Assembly: GCF_050624435.1 (NCBI RefSeq)
Contig: NC_134541.1
Span: 11,152,995 to 11,216,994 of the forward strand
Direction of reading: 5' to 3'
Source: Tenrec ecaudatus
Taxonomy: Eukaryota; Chordata; Mammalia; Afrosoricida; Tenrecidae
Length of the DNA: 64,000 bases
Numbering within the stretch: the stretch's first letter is position 1; each line of letters starts with the position of its first letter. The notes beneath the pieces were generated by a model. It was not told the DNA's origin and ran no database searches. It saw only the letters and a program-made list of their open reading frames with translations. Both the position numbers and the translations under genes were made by a program. Shown one piece after another: positions 33,250-45,124 of the stretch.

Positions 33250-33795
33250 TGACAGAACCCAAACCGAACTCCCTGCATCGAGTCCTCCCCGAGACCCATG
33301 GCGGCCCTACAGGACACAGAACTGCCCCTGTACGTTGCTGAGACTGTAACTCTCTGTAGTTTTTAAAAAGACGTGTGTTGTAGACATTTTAATAGAAAAT
33401 AATTCACATTAGATATTTATTGACTATTTCTCAAGATCAAAAAGCCTCCTTTGGTGTGTGATCAGCATGGCATGTGGTTTAGAAGTTTAAGCCTTTATTT
33501 CCTGAAGCTGTCGCTCCAGTATGCACTTGAACAAGTGACTCAGTTCCAGGATGGAGCTCTGTGCCCATCTGGGTCGTTAAACTATGGGGTGGGGCTGAGG
33601 GAGGGCTTTGTTGTGTCCCTCCCCCTCTGAGAGTTAGCTACTTCCTGTAGGATGACCAGCAGCCCCTGCCTGTAGCTCTCTCCTAGACTAGGCAGCCCCA
33701 GCTGTCTCCCTCAGTCTGTGGGTGGGTTTGAACCACTGTCCTGTGGTTAGCTAGCAGCCTGATCCATAACCCACTGCATCCCCAGAGCACCTTCA
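33250..33795 (-). mobile_element. AfroSINE split by ~350 bp
   Basis: The 3' block is at 33255-33360 ('ggcggccctacaggacacag', 'ctgagactgtaactctctg'). The head is at 33720-33790 ('ggtgggtttgaaccactgtc', 'ataacccactgcatccccagag'). The interval, beginning with a T/A run at 33360, is unassigned. Confidence 0.6.
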
Positions 33796-34436
33796 TTTGC
33801 TGACAAGGGGAAGGAAAAAAACCTATGTGACTCAGAAGCTGACTCCTCGTCATTCCCAGCCCTTATTTGGAATCATAATTCTGGGATTTGGCTCCCAATG
33901 ACCCGTTTGGATGGCACCTACCTCCAAAATCCTGTCTGCAGGTGGATTCATCAGGGCCTGCAGGCAGAGAGTGAGGCCGCTCTCTGTAACTCAGATGAGC
34001 CTGCTGTGACACGGGCCTCCAGCCAAACACACTTTCTTCCAAGGAGCTTGATGAATGAAAACCAGCAATATTCTCAGAGTCCTTCAAATTCCAGGTAGGC
34101 CAACCGCATTTTAGGTCTCCAGCTTAGTCTTCGGGGTAGGGAGAGACACCAATTTATTCTTGGAGGCCTGCAGAATCGTCGCAGGTGACTCGGACTCAAG
34201 TTCTTCCTCACTGTATTTCATCAGACCCAGGAAAGCCATCTACAGCCTACAGGTGCACGGTGAGCCAAGAAGCATCACAGAGAGGATAAATGTACCTCAC
34301 AGTAAAAAACAGGCACACGTTGTCTACTGGCCTTTCGTCGTAATCTGAGGCCTTACTGTATTGCCTCTTTTAATCCTGAACAACCTAGAAGGTAAATAGT
34401 GTCCCCATTTGGGAAAGGAGGGCACGAAAGAGAGCA
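33796..34436. other. Intergenic DNA with a MIR-like patch
   Basis: The 34345-34425 stretch ('tttaatcctgaacaacctagaaggtaaat..gtccccattt') looks like a MIR in reverse. The rest is unique. Confidence 0.5.
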
Positions 34437-34439
34437 TCT

Positions 34440-34863
34440 TGGTTAGATAATGTTGCTGTAACAGAAATACCACAAGAGGAGTAGCAACTGGGGTCTAAAA
34501 CACTTGTAGCCGTCATCTGAAGAGCAACCATGTTCTCTCCTTATCTGGAGCAGAGTGAAGAATATAGAAACTGCAGAGGAAAAAAATTCCCCAGTGAACC
34601 AACATACCATGGGAACATCCCTCTCTGAGACAGAGACCAGAACTAGATGGTGCCCCGCTTTCACTACTAATGACTCGGGAAAGGAACACATTAGAAGGTG
34701 GTGAATAGAATGGGGGGAAAAAAACATGGAGGAAAACTTAAAATCATATAAATGACCAGGGTTACCAGCTGCATGAAGCTTGGGAGAAGCCCTCCACGCC
34801 CCAGCCCCCACCCCAGTCCATGGTCCTTCCTCACCCTTCTGGACTGAAACTGAACTCACCCTG
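34440..34863 (+). mobile_element. Ancient L1 3' region, first part
   Basis: The end of this segment, 'ccttctggactgaaactgaactcacc', is the stretch that precedes the last part of old afrotherian L1 3' UTRs. It resumes after the nested L1 with 'gggcatttgcctaaggacaaag'. The 5' limit is uncertain. Confidence 0.5.
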
Positions 34864-34876
34864 CGGACTCAATTTT
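34864..34876. repeat. TSD (left) of the L1 at 34877-35640
   Basis: CGGACTCAATTTT against CGGGTTCAATTTT at 35641-35653, 11 of 13 identical. Confidence 0.75.
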
Positions 34877-35640
34877 CTTTCTTTTTATTTAATAATTTTA
34901 TTGGGGGCTCGTACAACTCTTATCACAATCCATACATATATCCATGTGTCAAGTACATTTATACATTTGTTGCCCTCATCATGCTCAAAATATTTGCTTT
35001 CTACTTGTGCCCTTGGTATCAGGGCCTCATTTTTCCCCTCCTTCCCCGCTCCCTCCCCTCATGAACCCTTGATAATTTATAAATTATTATTATTTTATCA
35101 TGTCTTACACTGTCCGACATCTCCCTTCACCCACTTTTCTGTTGTTCATCCCCCCGGGAGGGGGTTATAGATAGACCATTGTGATCAGTCCCCCTTTTCT
35201 CCCCCACCTTCCTCTTCCCCTCCTGGTATCGCTACTCTCAATATTGGTGCTGAGGGTTTTATCAGTCCTGGATTCCCTGTGTTTCCAGTTCCTATCTGTA
35301 CCAGTGTACATCCTCTGGTTTAGATGGATTTGTAAGGTAGAATTGGGATCATGATAGTGTCGAGGGAGGAAGCATTTAAGAACTAGAGGAAAGTTGTATG
35401 TTTTATCATTGCTACACTCCACCCTGACTGGCTCGTCTCCTCCCTGCGACCCTTCTGTAAGGGGATGTCCAGTTGCCTACAGATGGGCTTTGGGTCTCCA
35501 CTCCGCACTCCCCCTCATTCACAATGATATGATTTTTTTTTGTTCTGATGATGCCTGATACCTGATCCTGTCGACACCTCGTGATCACACAGGCTGGAGT
35601 GCTTCTTCCAGGAGGGTTTTGCTGCTTCTCAGTTAGATGG
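34877..35640 (-). mobile_element. L1-type 3' UTR insertion, antisense
   Basis: The 3' tail is at low coordinates ('taataattttattgggggctc'). It runs through 'ttgataatttataaattatt', 'gtatcgctactctca' and 'gggatcatgatagtgtcgagg' to 'gctggagtgcttcttcc', and stops before the first tandem unit is complete. Confidence 0.85.
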
Positions 35641-35653
35641 CGGGTTCAATTTT
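35641..35653. repeat. TSD (right) of the L1 at 34877-35640
   Basis: CGGGTTCAATTTT, two mismatches from the left copy. Confidence 0.75.
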
Positions 35654-35945
35654 GAGTCAAACAAAAGCCAAGTTCCTAAGGCAGACAAGAACACTAGGGA
35701 AGTACTCAAACCTTAGCTCAATCAACTGTCTGAGATGGATATTTGAGATGGGCATTTGCCTAAGGACAAAGTCCGGCAGGCAGGAAGGGTGAGGAAATAA
35801 GGAGGTGTGAAAGCAGGAGCACACAGCAGAAGTGGTCCCGTGGGGACCCCAATCCCCGAGATGAATCAAAATGCAGATGACTCCTTCCTCGGATGGAAAA
35901 CCGATTTGCTCTGTGAAGCTTCACTCTGGTCACCACGAGGAATTT
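35654..35945 (+). mobile_element. Ancient L1 3' region, second part
   Basis: 'gagatgggcatttgcctaagg' and 'caggcaggaagggtgagga' follow the order of the old afrotherian L1 tail and continue the element cut at 34863. Confidence 0.5.
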
Positions 35946-36297
35946 AAAAAGTCAGGCCACCTACAACTGCACCGTGGCTGTAACCGACAGAAATGACTTT
36001 GCACCCAGACTCCCTGCTGTAGGAAAAGGCTCTCTCTCTGTCCTCTCTGGAGAAACGTCCTTGATCTCCACCTTCTGCTTCCTGATTCCTCTGAGAGAGC
36101 TCCCTGTGCCTGGGCATCGGCCTCTCTTCCTCCACGTCTCTGCTCTGCTCCCTAGTTTAATCTTTTATTATCGCAAAGGAGATGGAGTCAAGATACAGCC
36201 TGATACAGGTCCTGCCCCAGTACCGGAACAAAGACATCCCATTCCCAGACGGGATTGTAACCACGGGCAGGCGTAGAAGTTACAATGATAACGATTG
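35946..36297. other. Unnamed old repeat
   Basis: The 36180-36260 segment ('ctgatacaggtcctgcccca', 'gggattgtaaccacgggc') resembles a widespread old mammalian repeat that I cannot name. Confidence 0.35.
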
Positions 36298-36388
36298 TTA
36301 TTTTAATCATTTATTGGGGGGCTGTTACAGCTCTTATAGCATTCCATACATCAACTGTATCAAGCATATTGGTACATGTAAATTACGA
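36298..36388 (-). mobile_element. Older L1 3' tail fragment, antisense
   Basis: 'aatcatttattggggggctg', 'agctcttatagcattccata' and 'tatcaagcatattggtacat'. It is a diverged subfamily, like 61080-61615. Confidence 0.7.
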
Positions 36389-37165
36389 TGACTAACACGC
36401 ACCTGGTGGGGGCGGTGGGGGTGGAGGAGGGCGTAATTCCACCCATAACATGTAGTAATTTGCTCAAAGCTTCGGAGCCTAGCAAGTAACAGGGCAAAAT
36501 CATGGCATTAAGAACACTGTCTGTCTTGGTGACTGAGTTTTCCGTAGGGCTGCGAAGCCGTTCCAGTCGTGACCAGCGAAGGGAACAGGAAGGTGTCTCA
36601 CTTCATCATTGGGGCGGTCTGACCCCTCACTGGCTCAGGAGAACTGCAGGCTGGAACCGTGGATTGGGAGATGCAGGGGAGACCTGGTGAGCCTTTTTAG
36701 GAGGCTGAAGCAGAAGCTCGGCTATTGGCTGGGGTGAGATGGAATCTGTCTCTGTGTTTGGTGTCCTCTTAGGTTTTTTACCTCCCCTCCCTCAAGGCCC
36801 TGTTTGCTAGGTAGGTAGTGATATATTTAAATGTCTTTCAGGGTAAAGAAGTTATATCGCTGGAGTGTGGCATTTGCCCTCACTGCTGTGCGTATTCCCC
36901 CCCTCCCTCCCCGTCGAAACCGCACCTCATTCATCTTGTGCCTGCAGCAGTTGGCGCTGCAGAAAGCCCAAGAGCTGCATGTGCTAAGCGGAAGCAAAAT
37001 CTCCGGTTACTAGGATGTTTCCTCCTGGTCAGAAATTCTGGCCCCCAAAGAGTCAAAAGATGACAAAGACGGATGAAGACCACAAGCTAGGTCATTGATA
37101 ACAGAGCGGTTCCAACTCCCTAGGAAATAGCAACTGGGATTTAAGTAGAGACTCGTAATTATTGC
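36389..37165. other. Intergenic DNA, no recognised feature
   Basis: No named repeat. Frames of up to 81 codons lack motifs. Confidence 0.45.
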
Positions 37166-37166
37166 T

Positions 37167-37392
37167 GTCAGGTCAAGGCCATCTCATAGTGACCCTGTAG
37201 GACGGAGCAGAAGGACCCCACATGGAGTCTCCGAAGCCTATCGTCTTTACAGGCACATCAGCAGGTCTCTTCTCCCAAGAAGCACGAAGCAAATAGGAAT
37301 CACCCCCCACCCCCCACCCCAGGTGTACACACACATGCACACACACACACACACACACACACACGCTTACCCACTGCACCTACAGGGCTCCT
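37167..37392 (-). mobile_element. AfroSINE containing (CA)n
   Basis: 'tctcatagtgaccctgtaggac', 'acatggagtctccgaagcc' and, after a (CA)n at 37326-37364, 'acccactgcacctacagggctcc'. A microsatellite has grown inside the SINE. Confidence 0.75.
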
Positions 37393-38378
37393 TCTTAAAT
37401 AACTGCTGTAGAAAATAAAGATCCAGAATGGCTCTTAGAATAGGAGACGGAGCACAGGTAGGAAATTTTCGAAGTGATGACGAGTTATCATAGCTGGCTC
37501 TAAGGAAGCTCTGGTGCACAGTTTTCTAGGAAGACTTGCCCGAAATAATGGGGGGAAAGCCCATCAATGGAAACAATGTGAATCGTGGTGAGAAGAGACT
37601 CTCCTTTGACCACTCAGAGCCAGGCTGTAGCCAGAGGATCTAGGGGCAGCTAAGCCAGTGTGACTCTGGGCTGAAAGAGGTGTCTGGCGGCAAGTATCAT
37701 CAACATCGTCATCTTGTTGGGTTTGTTTGTTTTCTACGGTCTTATGTCTGTTTATTGATTGAATTGTGAACGTTGAGTTGTGGTTTAGGAGATTTTTGTT
37801 TCCCACTCCACAAGGTGTGCTCTCTTTGTCTGCGGCACTGGCTGCAATTCCCCTCGCTGCCCCAACCCTCTTCCTGCTTCCTCCCCGCACCCCCTGTCCC
37901 TGTTCACCGTCTTACTCACCCTTTCTTGACTTCTCAGCTTTTGGGGTGGGGAGAGGGGGCACTACCGGTTATGCAACAATTATAAACTTATCTAAGGCAC
38001 TGGACCAAGCGCCGTAGGTGTATGAACCCATGCAATTCCGTGTGCTGAGTACTAGCCCCGTTTCCCAAATGAAAACGTGTAATTTGTCAAAACCTCCTAG
38101 TGAGGGAGAGGGAGGAATGTTTTTGTTTTGTTTTTGCTCAGAACATTATAATGTCCCCCACAGCCATTAAGCAGGAGTGGGGGAGTGGGAACAAAAACAA
38201 AGAGTAAAAACAAATCAGCTACTTGGTTTAATAAATATACACGTTTCCTCGTGTTTCAGGTGAAGGTTTAGGCAACACATTCGAGGGCCAGTTGAACCTT
38301 TCACACAGGATGCTGTGTGGCCATGGCGACATCTCCCAACCTTAATCACTTCTGCTCTTCTCACCTTGTTCCCAGAAG
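37393..38378. other. Intergenic DNA, no recognised feature
   Basis: About 1 kb without a named repeat. An antisense frame of 108 codons has no domain. Confidence 0.45.
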
Positions 38379-38568
38379 AGCCCTGGGGTGGCATTGCTCC
38401 AAGGTGGGCCGCAAACCACACGGCCAGCAATCGGAAGCCACCAGCTGTTCCTTGGCAGAAAGAAGAGGCTTCTGTTCCCTGTACAGTCTCAGAAACACAC
38501 AGGGCGGTTCTGCTGTGTCCTGTAGGGTCGCTATGAATCAGAATCGACTCGGTGGCAGTGAGTGAGTC
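38379..38568 (+). mobile_element. AfroSINE, near complete
   Basis: 'agccctggggtggcattgctc', 'cacacggccagcaatcggaag', 'cagtctcagaaacacacag' and 'tgaatcagaatcgactcgg'. Confidence 0.9.
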
Positions 38569-39620
38569 CCACGTTTCCACGCATCCAGTTTCCCTGATTT
38601 CTCATCTTTGTGTTTGGATAAGGGCTGACCGTTTGGTCTCAGGTGATTTTTAAAGGAGTGCCTTCCTTGTGGATGTTATTGTTGATTTTAGAGACCAGTG
38701 CATTCGGCTGAGAGAGGACCTGGAGAGGGGCATCCGGTCTGATCTAAAAGTGTGTTTTAAGCCTCGAGGTTTTCTCTAATCTCTATCAGTTCAGAAGGTC
38801 TGTTATCCCCACCCTCGCCCCAGTGAATCTGGGCTCTGTTCTACAATTCCCTCCCCTTCTAACTGGAACCTGAGTCCCATCCAAACAGCTGGTAGTACTA
38901 GCGGGCACCATCTAGTTCTTCCCGTCTCAAGCTAGGAGAGATGTGGCCTATCAGTTCCTCTGGACTAATTTCTTCCTTGAGTCCTTGTGGAAGATCTCAG
39001 TGGCTGATCTTTCAGAAGAAGATCCCAGGCCTTACCTCTGAGATGCCTCTGGGTGGACTGGAATCTCCCAAGTTTCCGTTAGCAGCGAGTGTGTGAGCAG
39101 TGGGCAGCATCCAGGAACTCACGGTTTTTACAAAGATGGTCTTCATTCCTGCTGGTTCCACTGGGATTTGTGGCCTATTGCTGGCATCTCCTGAGCCTTA
39201 AACTATTAGATGGAGAACAGTCGAAGGTCCCCAGCTGGTCCAAAACTTAACTGTCAAGTGCTTTTTTGTTGGCAGGGGGCGGGGAAGCTGACACTTATAA
39301 GGGACCTCAACTTCGCTCTCCTCTTTGCAGGGCTTTTCATTCTTCACAGTAGATAGGGACCCATTATCCTACTGACCCTAACCCAAACTGTCAAGTAGAA
39401 TAATGAAAGAGAATCAATTGGCCAGATGTGAGGACATGACTTGTAGCCCACAGGTCACACCCTCCCTGGCAAGTGACATTTTGGAGGAAGCTTCAGAGGG
39501 CATCAAGCTCTGAAACTGGAGGCTGAGGGCCAATCACAGTCACCAACGGGGAGAGAAACAGCTCAAACAGGAGGCCGAAGTCCCAAACCTAAAATGCAGG
39601 GGCTGTCCTCACAGCTGCCA
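38569..39620. other. Intergenic DNA, no recognised feature
   Basis: About 1 kb of moderate GC. Parts (38820-39080) look like an old repeat that I cannot identify. Confidence 0.4.
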
Positions 39621-39622
39621 TC

Positions 39623-39740
39623 CTGAAGTGGTGCGAATGGGTGATGCACTCAGGGGCAAATCGAAAGGTTGGGGGTTCAAGTTCATCCTCAGAAGAGAGG
39701 TCAGGTGACCTCCTTCCTGAAAGGAAAAATAAAGCTATCA
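39623..39740 (+). mobile_element. AfroSINE 5' part
   Basis: 'gaagtggtgcgaatggg', 'gcaaatcgaaaggttggg' and 'ggttcaagttcatcctca'. It is cut by the L1 that follows. Confidence 0.65.
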
Positions 39741-39749
39741 GGCTTGCAC

Positions 39750-40925
39750 AATTTAAAAAAATCATTTTATTGGAAGCTCGTACAACTCTTATCACAACCC
39801 ATACACCCATCCATTGTGTCAAGCACATTTGTACATTTGTTGCCATCATCAGTCGAAAAACATTTGCTTTCTACTTGGTATCAGCTCCTCATTTTCCCCC
39901 TCCCTCCCCAACCCCTCCTTCATGAACCTTTGATAATTATAAATTATTATTATTTTGTCAGTGTCTTACACTGTGTGCCGTCTCCCTTCATCCACTTTTC
40001 TGTTGTCTGTCCCCCAGGAAGGAAGTCACATGTAGATCCTTGTAATCGCTTCCCCCTTTCCAACCCACCCTCCCAGTATCGCCACTCTCACCACTGGTCC
40101 TGAAGGGATCATCCGCCCTGGATTCCCTGTGTTTCCAGTTCCTATCTGCACCAGTGTACATCCTCTGGTCTAGCCAGATATGTAAGGTAGAATTGGGATC
40201 ATGATAGTGTCGAGGGAGGAAGGAAGCATTTAGGAATTAGAGGAAAGTTGTATGCTTCATCGTTGCTACATCGCACCCTGACTGGCTTGTCTCCTCCCAG
40301 TGACCCTTCTGTAAGGGATGTCCAGTTGCCTACAGATGGGCTTTAGGTCCTCAACCTGCCCTCCCCCTCATTTACAATGATATGATTTTTTTGTTCTTTG
40401 ATGCCTGATGCCTGATCCCTTCCACACCTCATGATCACACAGGCTGGTGTGCTTCTTCCATGTGGGCTTTGTTGCTTCTGAGCTAGATGGCTGCTTGTCT
40501 ACTTTTAAGCCTTTAATGCCCCAGACACTATATCTTTTGATAATTGGTCACCATCAGCTTTCTTTACCACATTTGTCTATGCACCCGCTGTGTTACTTTA
40601 GCGATTGTGTCCGGAAGGTGAGCATCATGGAATGCCAGGTTAATAGAACAAAGTGTTCTTGCATTAAGGGTGTACTTGAGTGGAGGCCCAATGTCCACCT
40701 GCTATCTTAATACTAAACCTATAAATATATGCACATAGATCTATTTCTGCATCATCATATATAAATATATTTACATATGCACATGCCTTTGTTTAGCCCT
40801 CTATAAATGCCCTTTGCCTCCTAGTTCTTTCCTCTATTTCCTTTTACTTTCCTCTTGTCCCACTGTCATGTTCAGCCTTCATTTGGGTTTCAGTAATTCC
40901 TCTCAGGTACATTGCCCTTGGTCAA
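39750..40925 (-). mobile_element. L1-type 3' UTR insertion, antisense, single tandem unit
   Basis: The tail is at 39756 ('ttaaaaaaatcattttattgg'), the middle block at 40060-40210 and the T/A-rich 'ctataaatatatgcacatag' at 40720. It has only one copy of the ~250-bp unit (about 40430-40680), against two at 10028-10495 and at 55400-55860. Confidence 0.85.
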
Positions 40926-41010
40926 TCAATTGTACACAACTCTTGTTGATATGGTTGAACTATTGAATTATGTGATGTGTGGGTTATATCTCAAAGCTGT
41001 TAAAAAAATA
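40926..41010 (+). mobile_element. Older L1-type 3' tail, sense
   Basis: 'tgtacacaactcttgttgatatgg', 'gaactattgaattatgtg' and 'gctgttaaaaaaatac' form the same tail as 26000-26200. Confidence 0.7.
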
Positions 41011-41017
41011 CATAAAT

Positions 41018-41098
41018 TAGGCTTTGGAGGACAATTCTACTCCGGCCCACATGAGGTCACCATAGACATGGTCTCAATGGCGACTGGTTGACTAGTGG
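41018..41098 (+). mobile_element. AfroSINE 3' fragment
   Basis: 'ggacaattctactccggcc' and 'gaggtcaccatagacatgg' form the terminal block only. Confidence 0.6.
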
Positions 41099-41185
41099 GT
41101 GATATGAGTACTGCTACATGCCATCGTCCCACGTGGCACCTTTTACAAACATACGCTTACCTCGCCTCTCAGTGGGGAAAGTCCC

Positions 41186-41377
41186 TAAGTCGTCCATTGG
41201 TGCCGACTCACAGCATCCCTACAGGGCAGGGGAGAGTTGCCTTTGTGGGTTTCCGAGACGGCAACTCCTTACGGGAGTAGAAAGCACTGTCTTTCTCCCA
41301 ACGGGCAGCTGGTGGTTTTGAACTGCTGACCTGATGGTTAACAGCCCAATGTGTAACCACTGTGCCATGAAAGGACG
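41186..41377 (-). mobile_element. AfroSINE, near complete
   Basis: 'attggtgccgactcacagc', 'ccttacgggagtagaaagc', 'ctggtggttttgaactgctg' and 'taaccactgtgccatgaa'. Confidence 0.9.
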
Positions 41378-41379
41378 TG

Positions 41380-44300
41380 TTAGAAAGCCCACCACCATCT
41401 GGCTGGATTTCTCTCAGAATCCCAGCTTACCGCCAGCCCAGTGCAAAGCAAAAATCAAGGCAAAATCTATTATGAACAGTTCAATGTGAGCTTTGGGGGG
41501 TTTGGGTTTTTTTTAGGGTTGCTAGACTCCAATAGGCTATTAAGAAAGTCAGGCTTAATTGTTAGGTTAATTCAGGGCCTCACTACGGCAGCCACCCATG
41601 ATTTTAAATCTGGCGAGCGGGGCCTCCATCTTTCATATTGGGCTGCAGAAGTTTTGTCCCCATTCAGCGCTCGCAATGTCCCACACAATGGCATGCTTGC
41701 AGCTTGTGTATCCGAGAGAAGAAGCAAGCCCCTTGAACTGGCCCGCGGGAACAAAGGGTTTCCAAGATGCGTCGAGTAGCAGATGTTGAGTTATCTGAAG
41801 GGGTCAGAATGCCAATTAGATATTGAACATGACAGGAGGAAGGAGGGGTTTCCAAAACAAATGAGCGATGAATAGGCGCCGGCCCCGAGTTTCGGCTCAG
41901 GCCCCGCTGTTCTTTTATACTATGATTTGTGGCAAATTTGTTTTGTCACTGAGGCATGGCTCCCCCTGGATTTTAAACTGATTTTATAATCACTGAAAGA
42001 ATTCTCCCCCCACACTTAAATGTCCCCCACCCCCACCCCCACCCCCACCCCACCCCCACCCCCACCCCCACCCCAGCAACACTGAATATAAAAAGAACAC
42101 CTTCCAAAATAGTAAATATGTATTAAAATAAAAAAAGAAAAGAAAAAAAATAGTAACTATGTGACTAAGCCCCATACTGCGTCTGTGAGAGACAAGCAAA
42201 GAAGATTACTCCTATGTGGACAAATAGAAAGCAGAGAGGCCCAGAGAGAGGGAATTGTTTGACGAAGCCAATTTCCTTTCCCCTAGAAATCAGAAAGAGT
42301 TCGGTATAGTTTTGGCTTTGGTTTTAAGGGTGAAAATGCTCATCATTTAGTCCAGTCCCTTCCAAGGTGACCGGTTTGCATGTCATTGCATAAGGGCGGG
42401 GTTTAAAATCCCAAGACACACGCAAATGAGAACAAACGTGGGAATGCCCAGACCCCAAACTGTTCCACGTTAATGATGTATTTATTCTGGGGGGGACCTT
42501 TATAAATCATCCTCAGAGAAACAAGCCTCAGGTAGCAAGGGGCTCACAGCAGCGTCCTGTTTAAATAATTTCATTCAGCTCCTGAGACACTTTGGTCACC
42601 TTTATTTAATTTTATTTTCCTGGAAGCCACCCACATTTGCTAAAATTATATTGCTGAGTGGGCTTCTACTCATTTTTCTCTCTCCCTCCCTCCCTCTCCT
42701 AACCTCCCGCTCTCCTAACGCCGCCAAGGACTGAACAGCACAAGCCGCCCATAGAAAGGAAATTGAGATTGCATTGATTTAAGTCTGCCAGTGCCGTGGC
42801 CAAATTACTCAGTTCTCTCTTGACCTCTGGGGTCAGATTTGACTATTTATGCTATCTGCTAATGCTTCACGATTTTTCATGGCTTTGCCTGTTAATAATT
42901 CTGACCTGTCGCCTTAACAGCCCTCGGGTCGCTATATTAAACAATCACTAATTACTCCCCCAGAACATATCAACCCCAGGTTAAAAATGTCATTTGAATT
43001 TTTTTAAAGCGCCCCCCAAAGTTTCTGCGTTTGCACACTTCTGAGAAGCCAGACTCGGTTGGCTTTAAGTTATAAATGGAAAAGAATCTGGCTTCCTCTA
43101 ATTATTAACTGGGAAACTGCTTGAAAGGAGACTGCCCCAGCCGATGCAGTGTGACTGGCGGCAAATGTGGAAGCGGGGGCAGATGGGGGGCTTTGGACCG
43201 CACCTTCAGAAACCCCCGCATTGACCGCCAGATAGGGCGAGGGTCGTGGGGAATTCTCCGTCTTTCGCTCTCGCTGGCTTTACCCTCAAAGAACCAAAAC
43301 CTGCGTGTGAATTACGCGCCACGCAGCACCGTGGCAGGGGAAGAGTGGGCCAGACCACCATGGGCCTCGGAGATCTGACCTTTTTGTTTACCGGCCTTCA
43401 AAATGCGGACTCGGAGCGACCGAAAAAGGCAACACCAGGTTTCCCATCCCCGATGTTTCCCACGAGACGTGACTGCGCATCTTACGTGTCGGGGGGTGTG
43501 CAGCTCATTTACAACGTGCCTCCCAGGTGGGATGGGAAGCAACAACAATAACAAAAAAGTTCTGGCCACAAATAAAAGGTCATTCATTTTACATCAAAGA
43601 GAGGAAGAGCAAATTAAAACGATAATTCCACTGGACCGTGCAATTGGAATTTCATGGCGGGGGAGGGAGGGATTTCAAGAGCTGAGGTTGGGGGGCTGCG
43701 CCCACACGTCCCCCCTCCGCGCAACCCCCGTGGTGGGTCTGGGGCATCATCTGCGATGGGGAATGCCAATGTAATCCAGTCGCCACCTCTGCCTCAAGTA
43801 AACAACTGAAATATGACAGGAAAGCCGTTCCCCGCCAGCTTCCTGCTTTCCTGCTCTCTGCATTCTTACCCATAAACCTCTAATTCATGTCAGCACGCAG
43901 AGGTCACCGCCAAAAATCAGAGGCTAAATATGCCCTTTGTCCCAACAGGAGGATAACAGAGAGCTCCCCCCTCCCCCCAGCTTTAACCCCACGGTGGCCG
44001 GGGGCCAGGTGGCCCCACACTGGCCAAGCCACATGGCAGCCAGTGTGCTTGCACGCCCCCAGGCCAAGCTACCACACGCACGTGCTTTAAATCGGCTTTT
44101 GGGTTTCGGGTCGATTCGGAGAGGCAGAAGTGTGGCTTCTCCTCACCAGGCACCCCTAATGCAAACGTCTCCCTGAGCAGGACCATCAGATTTCCAGGCA
44201 TCTGTGGAGGGCTGGGGGGGCGGTAGGTGACAAGCCACTCGGAACTAAATGACACACACTTTGCTCAGGTTTTTCCCAGTGTCTCCACTCCTGCCCCGTT

Positions 44301-44639
44301 TCTGTCTTGGGATGCAACCCAGACCACTGGGTGACCTTTAGACATTTGTAAATTTGCACCTTCAGATCATCTTTTGGCTTATTGGGGGGGTGTGGGGTGT
44401 TATTTATAAATAACCAAATGGTGTCCAGAGTAACAACCATCTGAATTTATTCTGAGTAGCGATAAGCTGGCGAAATCGCCCCATTTGCCTGAGCTTCGTA
44501 TCTATGCAGGATCAATTCCATTGATCGTTCTCCAATTGAAAGAAGAAGAGGTTTCATTGGACACGAAGAGAGCTAGCCTTTAGATGCTATTGCCCACACA
44601 TAGGATTTGCAAGAAACCGCACAACTGATGGGACTTTTG
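41380..44639. promoter_or_regulatory. Transposon-free island, candidate conserved cis-regulatory DNA
   Basis: For 3.2 kb I find no SINE, LINE or DNA transposon, although the rest of the window has one to three per kb. The core (about 42540-43120) is AT-rich and non-repetitive, with homeodomain-type sites: 'gttaataatt' (42891), 'cactaattact' (42947) and 'ctaattattaac' (43098). It also has TATTTAT- and TTTAATTTTATTT-like blocks. No frame has coding character, no CpG-dense promoter is visible, and no neighbouring gene is in the window. The call rests on repeat exclusion and motif content, not on measured conservation. Confidence 0.5.
42022..42076. repeat. (CCCCCA)n minisatellite-like tract
   Basis: About nine CCCC(C)A units. 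The minus strand has nine G4-5 runs one base apart and could form a G-quadruplex. It lies inside the transposon-free island. Confidence 0.95.
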
Positions 44640-44888
44640 GTTGGGTTTCTTAGCCTTAGTTTTCCTCTCCGGAAAATGGGCATAATCATTGTTTTTGTTC
44701 TTACCCCCTGGGAGATCTGGAGGAGGCTAAGTTTGGGCTGTTTGTCCCTGGAGAGATGATTCCACTTGACATCTTCCACCTCCCTCTTTGCGCCTCTAAG
44801 ATGATAACAGTTGCACCCTTGGAGGGTGGTTATAGGGTCCAATGAGATGGTTGGGATAAACCACTTAGGAAGGAGCCTAGAAAATCTG
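44640..44888 (+). mobile_element. MIR SINE
   Basis: 'cttagttttcctctccggaaaatggg', 'ggtccaatgagatggttggg' and 'aaccacttaggaaggagcctag' in MIR order. Confidence 0.8.
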
Positions 44889-45055
44889 GCATCCGAGGGG
44901 GGTGCGAGTGGTTAATGTGCGTGGTCGCGAAACAAAAAACTGAAGGTTCAAATCCACCCAGATGAGTGGTGGAAGAAAGGCCTGGCAACACGCTTCTGAA
45001 AGGCAGCCCTTGACAGCCCGGGCAGCACAGTTTCACCCTGCGCGCCAGAGGGGAC
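44889..45055 (+). mobile_element. AfroSINE, diverged
   Basis: 'ggtgcgagtggttaatgtgc', 'actgaaggttcaaatccacc' and 'cagcacagtttcaccctg'. Confidence 0.75.
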
Positions 45056-45124
45056 CACGCGCAGCAAGACTCAAGGACAGCTAGGTTTGTGTCTTCCTTA
45101 TTTTCTTTTTCAATGAGTACCTAA

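Noticed and set aside
36831..37063. Overlapping 60- and 81-codon frames as a small gene
   Set aside because: Two frames of similar length in the same place, no conserved motif, no promoter or splice evidence.
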